This document shows, one piece after another, positions 47,271 through 60,630 of a stretch of 64,000 nt of DNA; within the stretch, counting starts at the first letter, position 1, and every line of letters starts with the position of its first letter. The stretch covers positions 16,649,020-16,713,019 of the forward strand of contig NC_041019.1 in NCBI RefSeq assembly GCF_004193775.1, written 5' to 3'. The translations under genes and the position numbers were made by a program. The notes under the pieces are model-generated. The model searched no databases. It saw only the letters and a program-made list of their open reading frames with translations, and was not told the origin of the DNA. Source of the stretch: Glycine soja. Its lineage: Eukaryota > Streptophyta > Magnoliopsida > Fabales > Fabaceae.

Positions 47271-48727
47271 CATAAAATTTCATCAAGGTTTATTTTACTT
47301 TTTTAACATTCAATATTAAACATTAAAAATATGCAATTGTAAATAGAAAGATCAACAAAAAGAACCCGATCGAGTCATTTAACAATTAAAAAAATTAACA
47401 AACAATAAGTCACATGTTATTGGTCTACTTAAGAAAATTACCAGTACCTCTTGAATACACAAACACATTAAAATTTGCCATTTTTTTTCTTCTAAATCAT
47501 AACATAAGAAAATATTTTTCATGATTAAGATCCTTTTTTTTAAAAAAAAAAATCCTATTGAAGGGCGTCTAATTATTTTTTTTGTAAGAAAAACTATTTT
47601 ACAAAATTCATTTTTTTTACCAAGATTAACAATAAATATAAATTTATCTTTAGTATGTATTTTCCAATAATCATTATGCCATTATCAATCCCATAATAAG
47701 CCAATCATAATAGATCACTATAAATAAGTTATAGACGATAGTTTTGAATAATTTGTATATAGTTATAAGTTCAAACCTCACTATCATTTTTTAGAATTAA
47801 AATGAAAACTATGATCAACCCTGTAATGCCCCATATACAGTGTATCTTCCAACATATAATTGGCCTAGAAATACTGCAGATGACATCGTAGTTTGGCACG
47901 GCAATTATAAGTGGCGCCAACAAGACATAACTGCTTCGTTTTGAGTGGCTCACCACCTCTTGAAGTTGTTCGTGAAAGTAACTTTAGAGTTTCCTTAATA
48001 ACATCACAATAACAGATTCCACAAAAAAGAAATCATAATCCATTATAGCTAATGTGGTACGAAGAGATGCCAAATCAGAGGTTCAAAAGTGATCAAGGAG
48101 AGCTTGTAATTCGGAAGAAACATTCCCGTGATATTGAACATAGATATATAATGAGAGAATACAGACACACTACTGCTGTAAAGATATAACAAAACCCGGC
48201 AATTAAGGAATATGTCATATATGCTCACTATGTGGTCGTCCATGAAGTTCAAGTGTTTAACCAATCAAAATGCCATCACATACCAACAAGATTTAGCATA
48301 ATTAGTAGATAAATGAGTTTCCTCTTGATGATTAAAGGAAAAAAAAGTTATGGGTTTAAATCTTTTCACCAATAAAAAAATTAAAACACTATTAGCTCTG
48401 GGTTTCTATATAAGAAACAATTACATAATTTATCAAGATTAATAAAAGTAGTTAGATTAGTTAGTTTTTCATAAATTTTAATTTTATTTTAACATTATCC
48501 ATGACATTAAATGATTTAAAATATGATAATTATTTTTTAAAGATAATCTTTCATTTTTTTTATAGGGAGAAGAGAGTAATCATTAGGGTTAAAAACAAAA
48601 TGTAACAATAAATTAGTTGTATGTTTCTTATCATTAGGACAAAAAATTATCTTTTGTTTCTTATATTTAGTAATAACTTATATTTGCTGATAAAAAAAAG
48701 GTAATTGAGTTTCTTAAACATACATGT
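47271..48727. other. AT-rich intergenic sequence
   Basis: No gene was recognised; short frames at 47771-48264 lack any family signature. Confidence 0.4.
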
Positions 48728-49981
48728 TGTCAGAAATTTGATTTCTAATCAAGTGAATAGAAAAAACTATGTTGGAAGAATTAAGTAAAACTTACTTTGA
48801 TAATTGATAATTGTCAAAAATATTTGATTGAGATATGTGAATTTAGGCCATTATCTCATCTTTTCTCTTATTTAGGACTTTGTTTATGCCTTTTGGATGT
48901 TATATTTGTGAATATGTAGTTTTTCCTTTAGTTATCATTTTGATAGGTTACATATGCTTATAAATGGATTATTTTGTAGGAAATTTGAAGTGGATTGAAA
49001 GGTAACATGGAGCAAAAGTTGTGAAAGCTTGAAGTGAGAAATTATAGCAAAGTGTGCTCAAGCTAGGAAATGTGAGCTTAAACTAGACTATCATTTTTGA
49101 GAAGATACAAAGAAGTTCCAGAGGAGAAATTAGCTTAAGCCAAGTAGCTTTTGGCCTAAGCTGAAACAAGACAGAAGTACAAAATTGCAAAGCCCAAAAT
49201 TTTTTGCTTAAGCAAATCTTTACTAATGTTCAAATTTTTAGGGATTATATAAATAAATTGTATGTCCATTTTTGGATAGCACACTTTTAGCTTGTAAAAA
49301 CGGTTCCTTTGTCCAAGTTTGTGCTCTCCAAATCCCTATACTCTCAAGTATGTCTTTTGAAATATTGTTATATATTCATCTTGTTCTTCAATGTTAACTT
49401 TTTACTTCTGTGTTTTATGTTTGTTATGGATTGGTCACTTGTAACTTGATTTTTAGATGAGAGTGTGATTGGAAAACGTTTTTTTTATCTTAAACTATGG
49501 TAAAATGCCCATTAAACCAAGAGTTAGGAATAAGATGGGGTTAATGGTTATTTTTGAGTCATTAAGTTTAAAATAATTTTCTTTATTAAATGAGTAAGGA
49601 ATTGATATTTAATGAAAGAATTTAGATTTTTTCACCTAAGGAATTAAAAATTAGAATATTGTTTTTAATTATGACCTATATTAATATTGAATTGCAGGTT
49701 AGATATCATATTTTAGTTTAAAGAGAGTTTGGTTTAGTAAAATCTAATCCTGACAACCTTTATTAATTGATTCCTATCGTTTTATTCTTTGTTTATCTAA
49801 AATCCCAAAAATATTATAACTTGTAGCTTTGTTTTAATTTACCCTTGTGATTGAATGTTATGTTCAAATCTTCATTGTTCATTTTTGTTAATTTAGATGA
49901 TAAAAACTTATGAAATTAATCAAGTATCATGCGAGTCCTCATAAGAACCATATCTGTCTACTTATCAAATACTACTTGACA
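48728..49981 (+). repeat. Probable solo LTR (Athila-like)
   Basis: Starts TGTCAGAAATTTG and ends ACTACTTGACA, giving inverted TGTCA/TGACA ends over 1,254 bp. It contains a TATA-like ATTATATAAATAAATTG at about 49235 and a T-rich 3' half, as in Athila LTRs. The flanking pentamers do not match, so boundaries and solo status are tentative. Confidence 0.4.
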
Positions 49982-52900
49982 ATTTACAATATTTTTTATG
50001 GTTCGAAAATATTAATTTCTAAACTATAAGTTGGGAGATATCTTTGGTTCATGAACCAAAAAAATTGACACCACATTTGTGACTAGTGATCAGTGAAAAC
50101 ACATTAAGGTGAGGAAGTACTCAAAAGCCTGAAAAACTGCAACTGCCACACACAAATTCTTATTCAGTGGCAAAAAAAGAAAATGCAAGGCATCTTCGAA
50201 GACTGGAATTGGTGATATATCTTTAGCAGCCTTGCTTATCGATCCGTACACATTATCCCGTGCCCCCTTTCTTCTCTGGTCGTTATTCTCCACTGAATAG
50301 GAACATATAATCCTAAAAATTCAGTCAGATTCATCAGTTGTTTTTCCATTTAATTAATGCTTGTCATGAAGATCTTGGCCATATGGTGATTCGTGTAATC
50401 ATCACAAACATCAAAGTACCTTCTGCAAAAGAAATAAAAAAGAAAGGATAAGACTACTCTTGCTGTTCTGGCCATTCTGATGAAGATATTCTTTTTTACT
50501 TTTTATCGTTAATTAATGTTTCTCGATTTTCTGTCTTAATCTCCTTCAAATTTCTGAAGCCATTAGTTATGTTCCTAGAATATTTTTTCTTTAATTTTTT
50601 TCTTCCTAAAATTTGAAATTATTTGTTTGTAATTTTTTTTGAAATTATTGTTTTTTGTCAAATGACATTTATTTTAGGGCTTAAAAAATTTGGGGAGGTA
50701 CGTGTTTGCATACTACATTTGCATTATTATGTATCGTCAACGACGGCCACATGCATGATTTCCATTAAATGCATAAATAACCAGTTAATGCCTTATAAGT
50801 ATTGATTTAAATTTTAGATTGATGAAAAATAAAGAATTTCTTTTAGATATATGGACGTACAAAACAAAATCAAAAAACATATTTAATCTTAAATATTAAC
50901 TAGCATTATAATCCATGCAAATTAATATACAGGATAAATATCTTTTTACATAAAAATATAATAATTTAATTATAAAAATTCAAATCACTTTATTATTTTT
51001 TTCAATTAATTGAATTTATATAAAAATATAAAATAACATGAAGTTTAATTTAAATCTGAAATAATAATATAATTATAATAATAATATTTTAATATAATAG
51101 TATTTTCTAGATCTTAAAATAATACAATAGGATTTTTTTTGAATTTAAATTTGAATATAATATCATATAATAATAAAAATAAAAATAATTTAATTTAAAA
51201 ATAATATTAATTGTTATTGCTTGATTTTAAATTTAAAAATAATAACATACTCATACTAACAATAATTTAAATTTGAATAATTGTATAATCTTTAAAAAAA
51301 ACTGTTTTATCTTCATTATATGCGTACGAAAATTACGGTCAGAAAGAAATAAAAAAATTTATAAAAAGTGAGATATTAAAAGGAAAGAAGAAAATATGAA
51401 TCTCACCTCCAAAATGAAGAGTTTTCTGCTTATTTTTAAATTAGGTTGCAATTTGCATGTTCTCAGAATCTCTCCTCGAAATACACAATTTTATAAATCG
51501 AACGAGAGAGTTCATAACGGGTAATGTCATTTGCAACTCACGGTAGTGATATCTTAGTTCTACAGCTTCTTTGTGTATGGAACAATCTGGTCGATTCCAG
51601 CCAGCAAAGTAAGCATGAAATAGGTGAAGTGCGTGGCGAGGCAAAGAACACGGTCATCCGTGGTATAGTTACATCATATTACAATGACAACTGATAAATA
51701 TAATCATTTCAAAATTAACATTGACACAATAATAATAATTTATGTTTCTTATTTATGATTTAAATTCTAACTAATTATTGGATATGATTACGAAAAAAAT
51801 ACTTATCTTGTCTGTCTTCAAGTATATTATTTTAGTTTCATAACTTATTCCTACGCATGTTAGGAACAAATTGTAAGTTAATTGCTTTCAAATTATACAA
51901 AACTTTTTTGCATAAGTAAGCCGTATACTTGAAATTCCAAGACCTTTGTTAATCTAATTAAGGAATCATTATTGATGCATCAAATTGTGCTTATTGTGAT
52001 ATACAAGTATTAACTTTGATTAGATTTGTATTCCTTCTCATTTGACTTTGAGTTAGATATTTAAGTTACTTTATGCTACTATCTGAATTTTTATGTAGAA
52101 AAACTCAATTCTATATGCCTTCCAATGTGAATATATTTTTCCAATTTATATATATAACTTGCCAGTGTTGCACTTTGGACGTAAACTATCATTAAAGTGA
52201 ATTTCCTTGGGTATAGTAGTCGTCTAATATTAGTTCATAAATTTAGTTATTTAGTTATGCAAGCAAGGGATAGTGTTGGGAAATCTAGGGAGGTAAAATG
52301 TTGGAAAGACGTTCACCAATAGATTAGAGATACACTACACTTTAACTTAAAATTTTAAGTTATCAGATTTGAGGATATTTTTCATTTTTATATTATTCGA
52401 TTTTTTCATTTAATTCTTATATAATGTGAAATTTCACATTCACACTTAAACTTCAATAATTTTTTCATTAAGTATAAATCTTTTTTACATGGTAATTATT
52501 TCCCTTCAATCAAAAGTCTTTCTCAATTCACAAGTATTCAATAGTAATGCTTAGAGCTTAACCATGACTACCAAGATGCTCCCTACCCTTAAGTCATTTG
52601 TAGCTTTGCTCTTGATATATTTCCAATAGTTCCCATGCATGTTCTAATCAACCTTTTATGCATGCAGGAAATGAAGATCCAAGGCATTCTTTTAAATGAA
52701 CTTTAAATGTTGAAGGATATTAATGGAGATTTTGATTAGGAATTTTGACACCTCTAATGGGTGTAAATGAGGCCAGTAAAATTGTATAGTCCAGAGATTA
52801 TTGTAACGATACTAGTTGGTTTTTCTTTCTTTTCCGTATTCTTGTTTGGGAGATAGATGAATTCATTCATAGTAATTGTTGTATTTTTAATTTGGGTCAA

Positions 52901-53840
52901 ATAAATAGTATTGGATTTTATTATTATACTAGTATAGTTCTTTTATTATAGTAGTAGTGAATTTTATTATACTAATGTAGAGATTTTAGATTCTTATTTG
53001 ACTATAAACTTTATACATATTTAGAGAAATGCATAAAAAACCTCACATAGTAGACATTTTACAATTTTGCACAAATTTGGAAGGTAAAATTTTATCACAA
53101 TGAGTAAGATTCTAAATCTCTTACAAATTTATTCATTTGCGACATGAAAGATTTTCACCGATGGATCACGAATACATCATATAAACAAATTTAATACCAT
53201 ACTTTAATTTAAAACCTTAAAATATTAGACTTATGAGTATTCTATACTTATATATGGATTAACTTTCTCATTCACATTCAACAATGTTACTTCACCTTCA
53301 CACTTCTTGAACTCTAACATGTAACAATTTATATAAAACAAAATATGCTTTTGATGCAATCAATTATACATGCATGATTTACACATGATTCTATATTTTA
53401 TATTATATATTTGTTCTTGAAGTTCATGGTTAGAATTAATCAACTTTAAGAATTAAAACATTCATTCTATAAAAAAATAATTAAAACCTTAATAGAATTA
53501 AAATGATTATGTTGAATGAATATGTTCTTAATATTACTTGCATAATTATAATTGTGTTTGAATGATTTTTTAATTAAGTTATATTGATTTTTTGAATTAT
53601 ATATTTTTATTGGTTTATTTATTTTACACTTAAGAACAAGTAGTGAGACTCTGGGTATATGTTATACTTAGCGGATACAAGAATCAGAATCAAAGTTGTT
53701 ACCGGCCGGTGTAAAAAGGAACCGATGAGTTTGACTATTTTTTTTTCCAATGTAAATATGGAGATGTATTATAGTATTATGCTTAAATCTTATTCGTTGT
53801 CATTCTTAATCCAAAACTAGCTCCTACTCATAACAATAAT
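49982..53840. other. AT-rich intergenic sequence with two unassigned coding-like scraps
   Basis: Minus-strand frames at 50293-50090 (ENNDQRRKGARDNVYGSISK) and 51644-51441 look protein-like in composition, but I do not recognise either. 52300-52480 and 53140-53310 share short phrases and may be copies of one AT-rich repeat family. Confidence 0.35.
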
Positions 53841-53844
53841 CACC

Positions 53845-54380
53845 ATGAAAGAATTTTTTTTTTTTAAAAAAAACTCATTTATATTAAATGGATTAATTTG
53901 TAATATATATATTAAGAGTAGAAAGTATAAGTTTCAAAAATAAGAGGAAGAAAAGTGTAATAGAAGCATCTTCAAAAATTAAAAATAGAAACGAATGGAC
54001 TTACTCAATTTCTCTTAACAAAAAACAAACTGATAAATAATTAATAACGACTAATCACAACCATCAACACCACTGCTATAACTACTGGTACCGGTATTGA
54101 GAAGGATATATACCAAATAAAGGATGACAAACAACAAACAGATAGCACGTACCATAAAATCTTCATGTTGTTTAATCAAAGAATCTGATCAACTTGTTCA
54201 AGTATATATTTGTAAGACAACTAGTTGCATATGTATCGATATTAATTGTGTGTGCACGAGAACTTATGCCCTCTCAGATTTATGAAAAAAATGGAAATAT
54301 AGTACATATTTTTAAAATACATATTATTGGTCTACACTTATAATATAATGTATTATACAAAATATTTATTTGAAGTATTG

Positions 54381-54436
<56 letters not shown>

Positions 54437-55175
54437 TTCTATACAAATAGAATTATTATTAATATAATATATGTTTGACTTTTTAAAAAGTATGTATATA
54501 TTTCACAAGAAATAATCTTATTGGATATAGTTTATCATTTACTTATTAAGGAAGAATAACAATCTTATAATTTATCATTTGTTTAAGGATACACTTATAT
54601 AAACATATTTAAATCTTTAATATGAAATGACATTTAAATATATTTACTTGCAAGGTTAAACTTATATAAAGGTCAGAACAAACCTAAAATAATACCTAAA
54701 GGCTAACATATCAAGCCTGGGTTGCGGGATGATAAAGTTAAATATCAAATTTAGGCAAAGATGAATTCTAGCAATACACTCTTTTATACAAACAAAAATC
54801 ATTTATATTAAAACAAACTTATTCACTTAAATACATATTCCTAAAGTGATATATATATATATATATATTAAAAATAAGAAAAATATAATATAAGCATAAG
54901 AAAAAGGAAATCTATGTTATTTACTCATTTTTACTTTAATAAAATACAAATTGATAAATAATAATAATGATAACAACCAGCACAACTACTACTATCACTA
55001 ATATAAAGGAGGGCATGTACCAAATAGTTGTACGCACTCTAAAATCTTCAAGTTGTTTTTATCAAGGAATCTGATCAACTTGTTCAAGTATATTTGTAAT
55101 ACCGCTAGTTGCATATGTATTGATATTGATTATGTACGTATGACAACTTATGCCCTCTGATTTGTAAAAATATAA
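53845..55175. repeat. Two diverged copies of a segment of about 400 bp
   Basis: 53845-54290 and 54785-55175 share CTCATTTATATTAAA, ATAAATAATTAATAA-like runs, TCTGATCAACTTGTTCAAGT, CTAGTTGCATATGTAT and ACTTATGCCCTCT in the same order and orientation. About 500 bp lies between them, including an (AT)n tract at 54384-54432. Confidence 0.8.
54384..54432. repeat. (AT)n microsatellite
   Basis: About 24 AT units. Confidence 0.95.
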
Positions 55176-55384
55176 GGAAATATTAGTATTTTAGTGAAAG
55201 GGGAAAAAAAACTCGAGACAATTAAAAACCACACAGAAATACAATTGAGGTAACATCTGCATTACAAGACTAACAAGAAATTGAGGAACTGCATCAAAAA
55301 CTCTAATTAATCTAATTAACTTAAGACAACCAATTATTAGCAAGACTTTCTACCACTTGATTCTCTTCACATAAAGTATAACAT

Positions 55385-55700
55385 CCCTACTGCAAAAGGT
55401 ACATACAACGACGGTTGTAAAAGATATTTAAAGATGATTTTAAATCGTCTTTGAAGTCAATGTTGTTGAATGTTACAACTTTTAACGACAGTTTCAGAAA
55501 AAATCATCTTAGAAAATGATATATTTCTAAGACGGTTCGTAGTTAAAAACCGTTTTAGAAGAGTATCTTTCTAAGATGATTATTTAGATAACCGTCTTAC
55601 AAAGGTAATATTCTAAGACGGTTCTTAGCTAAGAACCGTCTTAGAAGGGTGTCCTTTTGAGACGGTTCGTAAAAAAATTGTCTTAGATAGTCTTTTTTTA
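55385..55700 (+). mobile_element. CACTA-type terminus with subterminal inverted repeats
   Basis: CCCTACTGCAAAAGG at 55385 is one base off a CACTACTGCAAAA terminus. It is followed by at least four TTCTAAGACGGTT-type motifs alternating with AACCGTCTTAGAA-type motifs. The subterminal unit matches that of the element at 9271-14888, so both belong to related families. The other terminus was not found. Confidence 0.65.
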
Positions 55701-56405
55701 AAAAATAAAAATATTATTTTTAAAAAATAAATATTTTTTTTATATATTTTTTAAACCAAGAAATTTCATATTTCATGCACAACAAAGGTATAAAAATTTC
55801 ATATTATCTTTAAATAAAAAATTTATACAAAATTGCAGAGTAAGGGAAGCAAGAATGAATTTGTGCATTTAATAATCAGCACAAGCACATGAGAGGTATA
55901 TAAATAATTAACTAAAACAACAATATATTATTATTATAGAGAAGCAAAAAACAACTAACATAGAAATAATAATTAAACCCATTAATTTGTATATTTGAAC
56001 TTGTATATATATAATGACTATACCTACAAATGGCTCTTTACATGTGCAATGCCGAGTCCTCTCACATTCATCAACGGAGAACCAACTTGGGTGTTGCTCC
56101 TGTACCAAATTAAATATTATCAATGAAACATAATTAAGGCTCCAAAGAAAAATGATTTGTCAATACCACAAATCTATTTGGTACTTGGAAGGAGAAATAG
56201 ATAGAGATAGAAAAGAGAAAAATGTAGTAAAAAGATAGGTATAATAATAATTACACAAGTTTTGGAGATAAATGCATGCACTGTAATTTGTCAACATGTA
56301 ATTGTTTGTGCAAATTCCAAGATTGAAGGTATAATAATAATTACCTGCTAATTGTTCACATCCTGGTACTACTTGGTTTTGTGGATGTGAAATTTAACCA
56401 GTAAG
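55701..56405. other. Interior of the second CACTA-like element or intergenic
   Basis: A minus-strand frame (56123-55908) contains FSVDECERTRHCTCKEPF, a possible captured exon that I do not recognise. Otherwise AT-rich. Confidence 0.3.
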
Positions 56406-57750
56406 TGCGCTGGGTCGTCAAGTAAATAATTAAAACGGTATGAACCGAGTATCAAAATCAGGGAACTTGTTTTCGTCATTCAGTAAATAGGCATTTGCGT
56501 AAAGAATTGATTATCATGAAGTAAAAACAAAAGTAATTCTATTCTAAGTAAAAGCAGTAATTGTGAGCAAGTGAGTGTGAAAACAAATATGTAAAAGCGT
56601 TGGGTCCTTCTACTGAGATACTTGATGCAATTAGGGTTTTTCTCTACTTGAAATTATTTCTGTGTTCTATGCTGAAGGCACAAATACCAAACACCAATGT
56701 CTCGCGAGTTTGGCCTAATTCAAATTAAACTTCATTCTCAAATGTCTCTTGTTGAACTTAGCCTGACCGAACAACATTACAATTACAGCATGATAAAAAA
56801 CTAAATTACCGCACTCCGTGTCCAGAAGTTCGATAACCTAGCCTTGTCCTATCCAGTTCTAAGGATGCAGTACATTTTCCAATGCTAAAGCTCCTAACCT
56901 TACACAAAAATGGGTGATCAAGCTAAAAGCATGCATAACATAAGCACAAATAGAAACATTGAACACATAAAAACAACTTCAAATAGATAGTAATAATATT
57001 TACATCAAGTACTCAGCAGAATTTTCCAACAAAGGATTCTAGCCCTCCATTACAAGGGAGTACCTTTCACAAATAGGAGAAAGGTTTAAGAGAAAATACC
57101 AGATTGCAAAGCAGTGGGGATGCCTCCTCCACCTCTAGGAACCTAGGAATCACTCCTAAACCTAAAATCTACCTAAAAGTTAGGGCATTTTTCTTCCTTG
57201 CTCAGCTTTTCCTTTGTTCTTCGTTCAACACTAGGCTCACGTAGTCTATTCAGACCCCCCTTTCTTCATTCTCTGCAATTCAGGCTTAAAAAGGGCTTTT
57301 TGTCCGTGAAGGAGTGCTTAGTGTCAACTTCGCGCTTAGCGCGAGTAAGTTAAATTTGGCTTAGCGCCAACTTCGTGCTAAGCGCTGAAGAGACAATCTT
57401 CTCGCTGAACGCGCTGATGATGCGCTGAGCGCGTGATGACATGGCAGATTCTATTCAATATTCCTCTCACTCGCTAAGCAGCTGATGTCTTGCTTAGCGG
57501 TTGAGTCTTGCTAAGCGCACGGTCCTGGCTTAGCGAGACAGGAGCTTTTGCACCTTCAAAATTTTCTCCCTTTTACCTGAAATTGAAGTGAAATTTACAT
57601 TAAATTCATATGGAAAGCTTCTACTGAGCAAATATAAAAACTAAATAAGAAATATTTACAATCCTACCAAAAAGAACCATAAATTGGGAGAAATATATAC
57701 ATTTTTGAAAACTTTTCTATACAAAAGTTAGTCCTAAAAGACGACTAACA
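56406..57750 (-). repeat. LTR of an Athila-like gypsy element, minus orientation
   Basis: On the minus strand it starts TGTTAGTCGTC (57750) and ends CCCAGCGCA (56406). The 57330-57530 part is dense in GCTTAGCG/CGCTAAGC palindromes. The 56410-56480 end resembles the end seen at the right edge of the window (ACCGAGTATCA). Flanking pentamers (GTAAG and TTAAT) do not match, so the boundaries may be off or the flanks rearranged. Confidence 0.55.
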
Positions 57751-59020
57751 TTAATACTACCAAATGATATTTATGAGTAAAATCACACTGATAACCCATG
57801 GAATAATGTTATTTACTTGATTAGATACTTCAAAGTTAATTAGGAAGTTAAAAGTTCATACTTCATTTGCTTACAATCAGCTCAGTCTTACACAAAAAAA
57901 CATTCAAAATTATTAATGCTAACAACCAAACTTTGCTTACATTCAATATATTTTAGCCACAGCTCTATTAACACAAAAATGACATGTCCTCCTTGACAGG
58001 TAAACCACCCCTCTAATTTTCTATAAAAGCATCTAAACCACATGTTGCAAAAGTGAACTCTACCTAAACTTCCATAAAAAATTTTATTACACCATTGGCT
58101 TCTCCTCTTAATATACTCCTTCTCATAAAAAAATGCTTTCCCTAGGCCTAAACCTCCCAAAATATTGCACCACTGGCATTGCATGTCATAGTAACAAACA
58201 TGTCATGTGCCAACGAGTTCTAGAGTACACCATGTTCCATAAACCATTCTCTTGGAACATCACAGTAAATTACTGCCGACCAATTAAATCCACTCAGACT
58301 ATAACAACTCAACACATTGAATGGAACAACTATATAATATGCCTCATTTTATACAAACAAATTAAAGCAGACAATGAATACCTATGAACCACATTCATAT
58401 TAATGGGTTAGTGTAAAGATGCAGAGATACACTTATCAGACCTTGATTTTAATACATGAAGAATGTGCAAAACCCCAAGCATAATTGCAATACAATATGT
58501 TTTAATAGGTTAGTGTAGTACATACTTTTAACATATTTTGAACCATAGTTTGTCTAAAACGGAAATAGACAGCAAATCCTACTGAATTTTACCCACCTAG
58601 ACATCAAATCCTTATTGCCTACATCTCTCCGTGATAATCTTTACTATTAATGTGATTAGTTGACCTCGGTTACTGACAACTCCTATTTAGTTTTTATTTT
58701 ATAAAATATTATTAATTAGGTTGCAGCCATATGGTAAAATATCAATTTTTTCAAGGCATATACCAACATTTATAACTTTAAGCTCTTGTCTTCAAACACA
58801 AATCTCTTAAATTAATTTAAGAGATTTGTATTTCTCTATGTTAATAGGGAATCCTAAGGATTCAATTCAATCGTTAATATAATTTTAATATGAAAGATAA
58901 GAAGCCCCTTTGTATATCAAATAAATGCATAACATTAGCCATGGAAGATAAGAGTCATGTATACCCCAAAAATGGCATAGTTAATTGTTAAGTAACAAAT
59001 CAACATCACAAGCGGCATAC
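57751..59020. other. AT-rich intergenic sequence
   Basis: A 98-residue minus-strand frame at 58184-57888 is Cys/Trp-rich but matches no family known to me. Nothing else was recognised. Confidence 0.35.
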
Positions 59021-59148
59021 CTCATTTGCCACGTTTGAAAGGGCTCGATATAGCCCAGGGAAAGCTAAATAAAATACCTGATCGCCTGCATATTGCTGCT
59101 GAATAGCCTTTACTTGAGGTTGCAAAGTTCGCATAGCTAAGGCAAATT
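59021..59148 (-). pseudogene. ALBINO3/Oxa1-like exon remnants
   Basis: The minus strand 59148-59078 reads FALAMRTLQPQVKAIQQQYA then GDQ and ends at a GT donor, matching the exon of chloroplast ALBINO3 (YidC/Oxa1-family thylakoid insertase) that carries the conserved LQPQ/YAGDQ block. Only about 20 bases later, 59060-59021 reads GLYRALSNVANE and again ends at a GT donor, matching a later ALB3 segment. The coding stretch that normally separates them is missing, so this is a truncated or deleted copy. No other part of the gene was found nearby. Confidence 0.8.
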
Positions 59149-59422
59149 CTAATAAAAAATTATTGAAATATAAAATAATGTTGTTTATAATTTTTTTTAT
59201 GATTTTTATAATAAAAATTTATATTTTTTAATTTTTTAATTAATATCCTAAGATACCGATGGGTCTCGATGTGTTATTGTGAGACAATCCTATCTGAATA
59301 TATTAAACTGATGAATGAACTTCTCTCTTTATCCTGGCTAATAACCAAGAAGAAACCTCATCTATTGTCCAAATCCCTAGAAACATCTCTAGAAAGGAGC
59401 TCTAGGAGCTGATCCCTCTTCA

Positions 59423-59863
59423 ATGGTGACCAATTATGAGAAGCTCAGAGAGAATACTAAACCTCTTAGTACCTCTCAGGCCACTTTCAAAAGATCTGTA
59501 GATGAGCTTGTGACCACAACCTTCAAGAGACCAGATGAAGCCAGTAGCAGCAACTCGTCAGAGGTTTTTCATTCTTTAATGATAAAACCTAAAGTCAAAG
59601 AAGACAACAAGATGCCTATATTTGCAGTCAAGGCAGATGGAAGAGTGATATATTCATATAACGTAAATGAACACTTTATTTGGGATGTTGCTCCTGAAAT
59701 GTGTGATTCGAACTGTTCCTGGATGACCGTGATGGAGACAGAGGATGAAACAGATGATGAAGATGAATGTGAAGGCAGATGGAAGCCGGAACCCAGACCT
59801 TGTAAACCACCTCCACCACCACAAGAAGAAGTGACCCAGAAAATGGACCATGGACGGGAATAA
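59423..59863 (+). pseudogene. Pararetrovirus polyprotein, N-terminal segment
   Basis: An open frame from ATG 59423 to TAA 59861, with an acidic DETDDEDE stretch and a run of prolines near the end. Preceding bases look coding in another frame, so the ATG may not be the original start. After about 59845 the readable frame shifts. The role of this region in the family is not clear; the movement-protein signature was not identified. Confidence 0.55.
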
Positions 59864-60630
59864 AGAAGAGATATCTAGAAGACCCTTTTCGGAAGGAGAA
59901 AAGGATGGCAGAAATTCTTGGATGGAACCATCCATCTTTGAAGATCCCTAAAGCACCTATACCTTGCATGATGTTTTCTTCCACATCCTATGATCAAGAG
60001 TTTCCATCTTTTGACAGAAAGACAGACCCAGTGACAAAAGTTTCAACTAAGCCCCACATAATTCCTACAGAAGTAGAACCATAAGGGAAGCTTAAATCTC
60101 CTAGCCAAGTTGAAGAAGTCTTAAACTGGCAGACAGATAATGCTAGAGCCCATAATCATTTCTTGAAGAAGATAGATGAAAAGATTGACAAGATCTATAC
60201 CCAAGTAAGCACAAATGATGAAAGGTTACAATATCTGTCTGAAAGGATGAAGAAGCAATATCATCAACTTTCCAAAGAAATTTCTCATCTTGAAGAAAAA
60301 TGAAGAAAGACCACTTTTGGAGTGGTTTCAGATGCCAGAGAAAGAGAAATAAAGAGGCTCAAAGCCCAAGTCTAGGATTTGAATCGATACATAGAGTCAA
60401 AGATGATAGAAAAACAAAAATATGAGTTAGATCCTTACTCCTGTTTAGCCCCTCCTTCTCCTACTTTCTATTCTCCATTCCAGAATCCTACAAAATTAAA
60501 TATCTCTTCCCAAGAGTCAACTGAATCTCCCATAAAATTAGGAGACACTCTAAAGAAAGTTCCCAATGACTTTCAAGATTCTCAGGATCCTTATTCCCAA
60601 TTATCAATTAGAGAAAAGCCAAAAACTTAA
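59863..60630 (+). pseudogene. Pararetrovirus polyprotein, coiled-coil segment
   Basis: Frame 1 continues from the previous segment with stops at 60082 (TAA), 60301 (TGA), 60373 (TAG) and 60628 (TAA). The central part (about 60120-60420) is rich in Lys, Glu, Gln and Leu with heptad-like spacing, consistent with a coiled coil. A Ser/Pro-rich part follows. Confidence 0.55.

Noticed and set aside
52300..53310. Possible LTR pair (52300-52480 and 53140-53310)
   Set aside because: Only short AT-rich phrases are shared; no terminal dinucleotides, primer-binding site or target duplication.
57888..58184. 98-residue Cys/Trp-rich frame
   Set aside because: No recognisable motif and no supporting context; not called as a gene.
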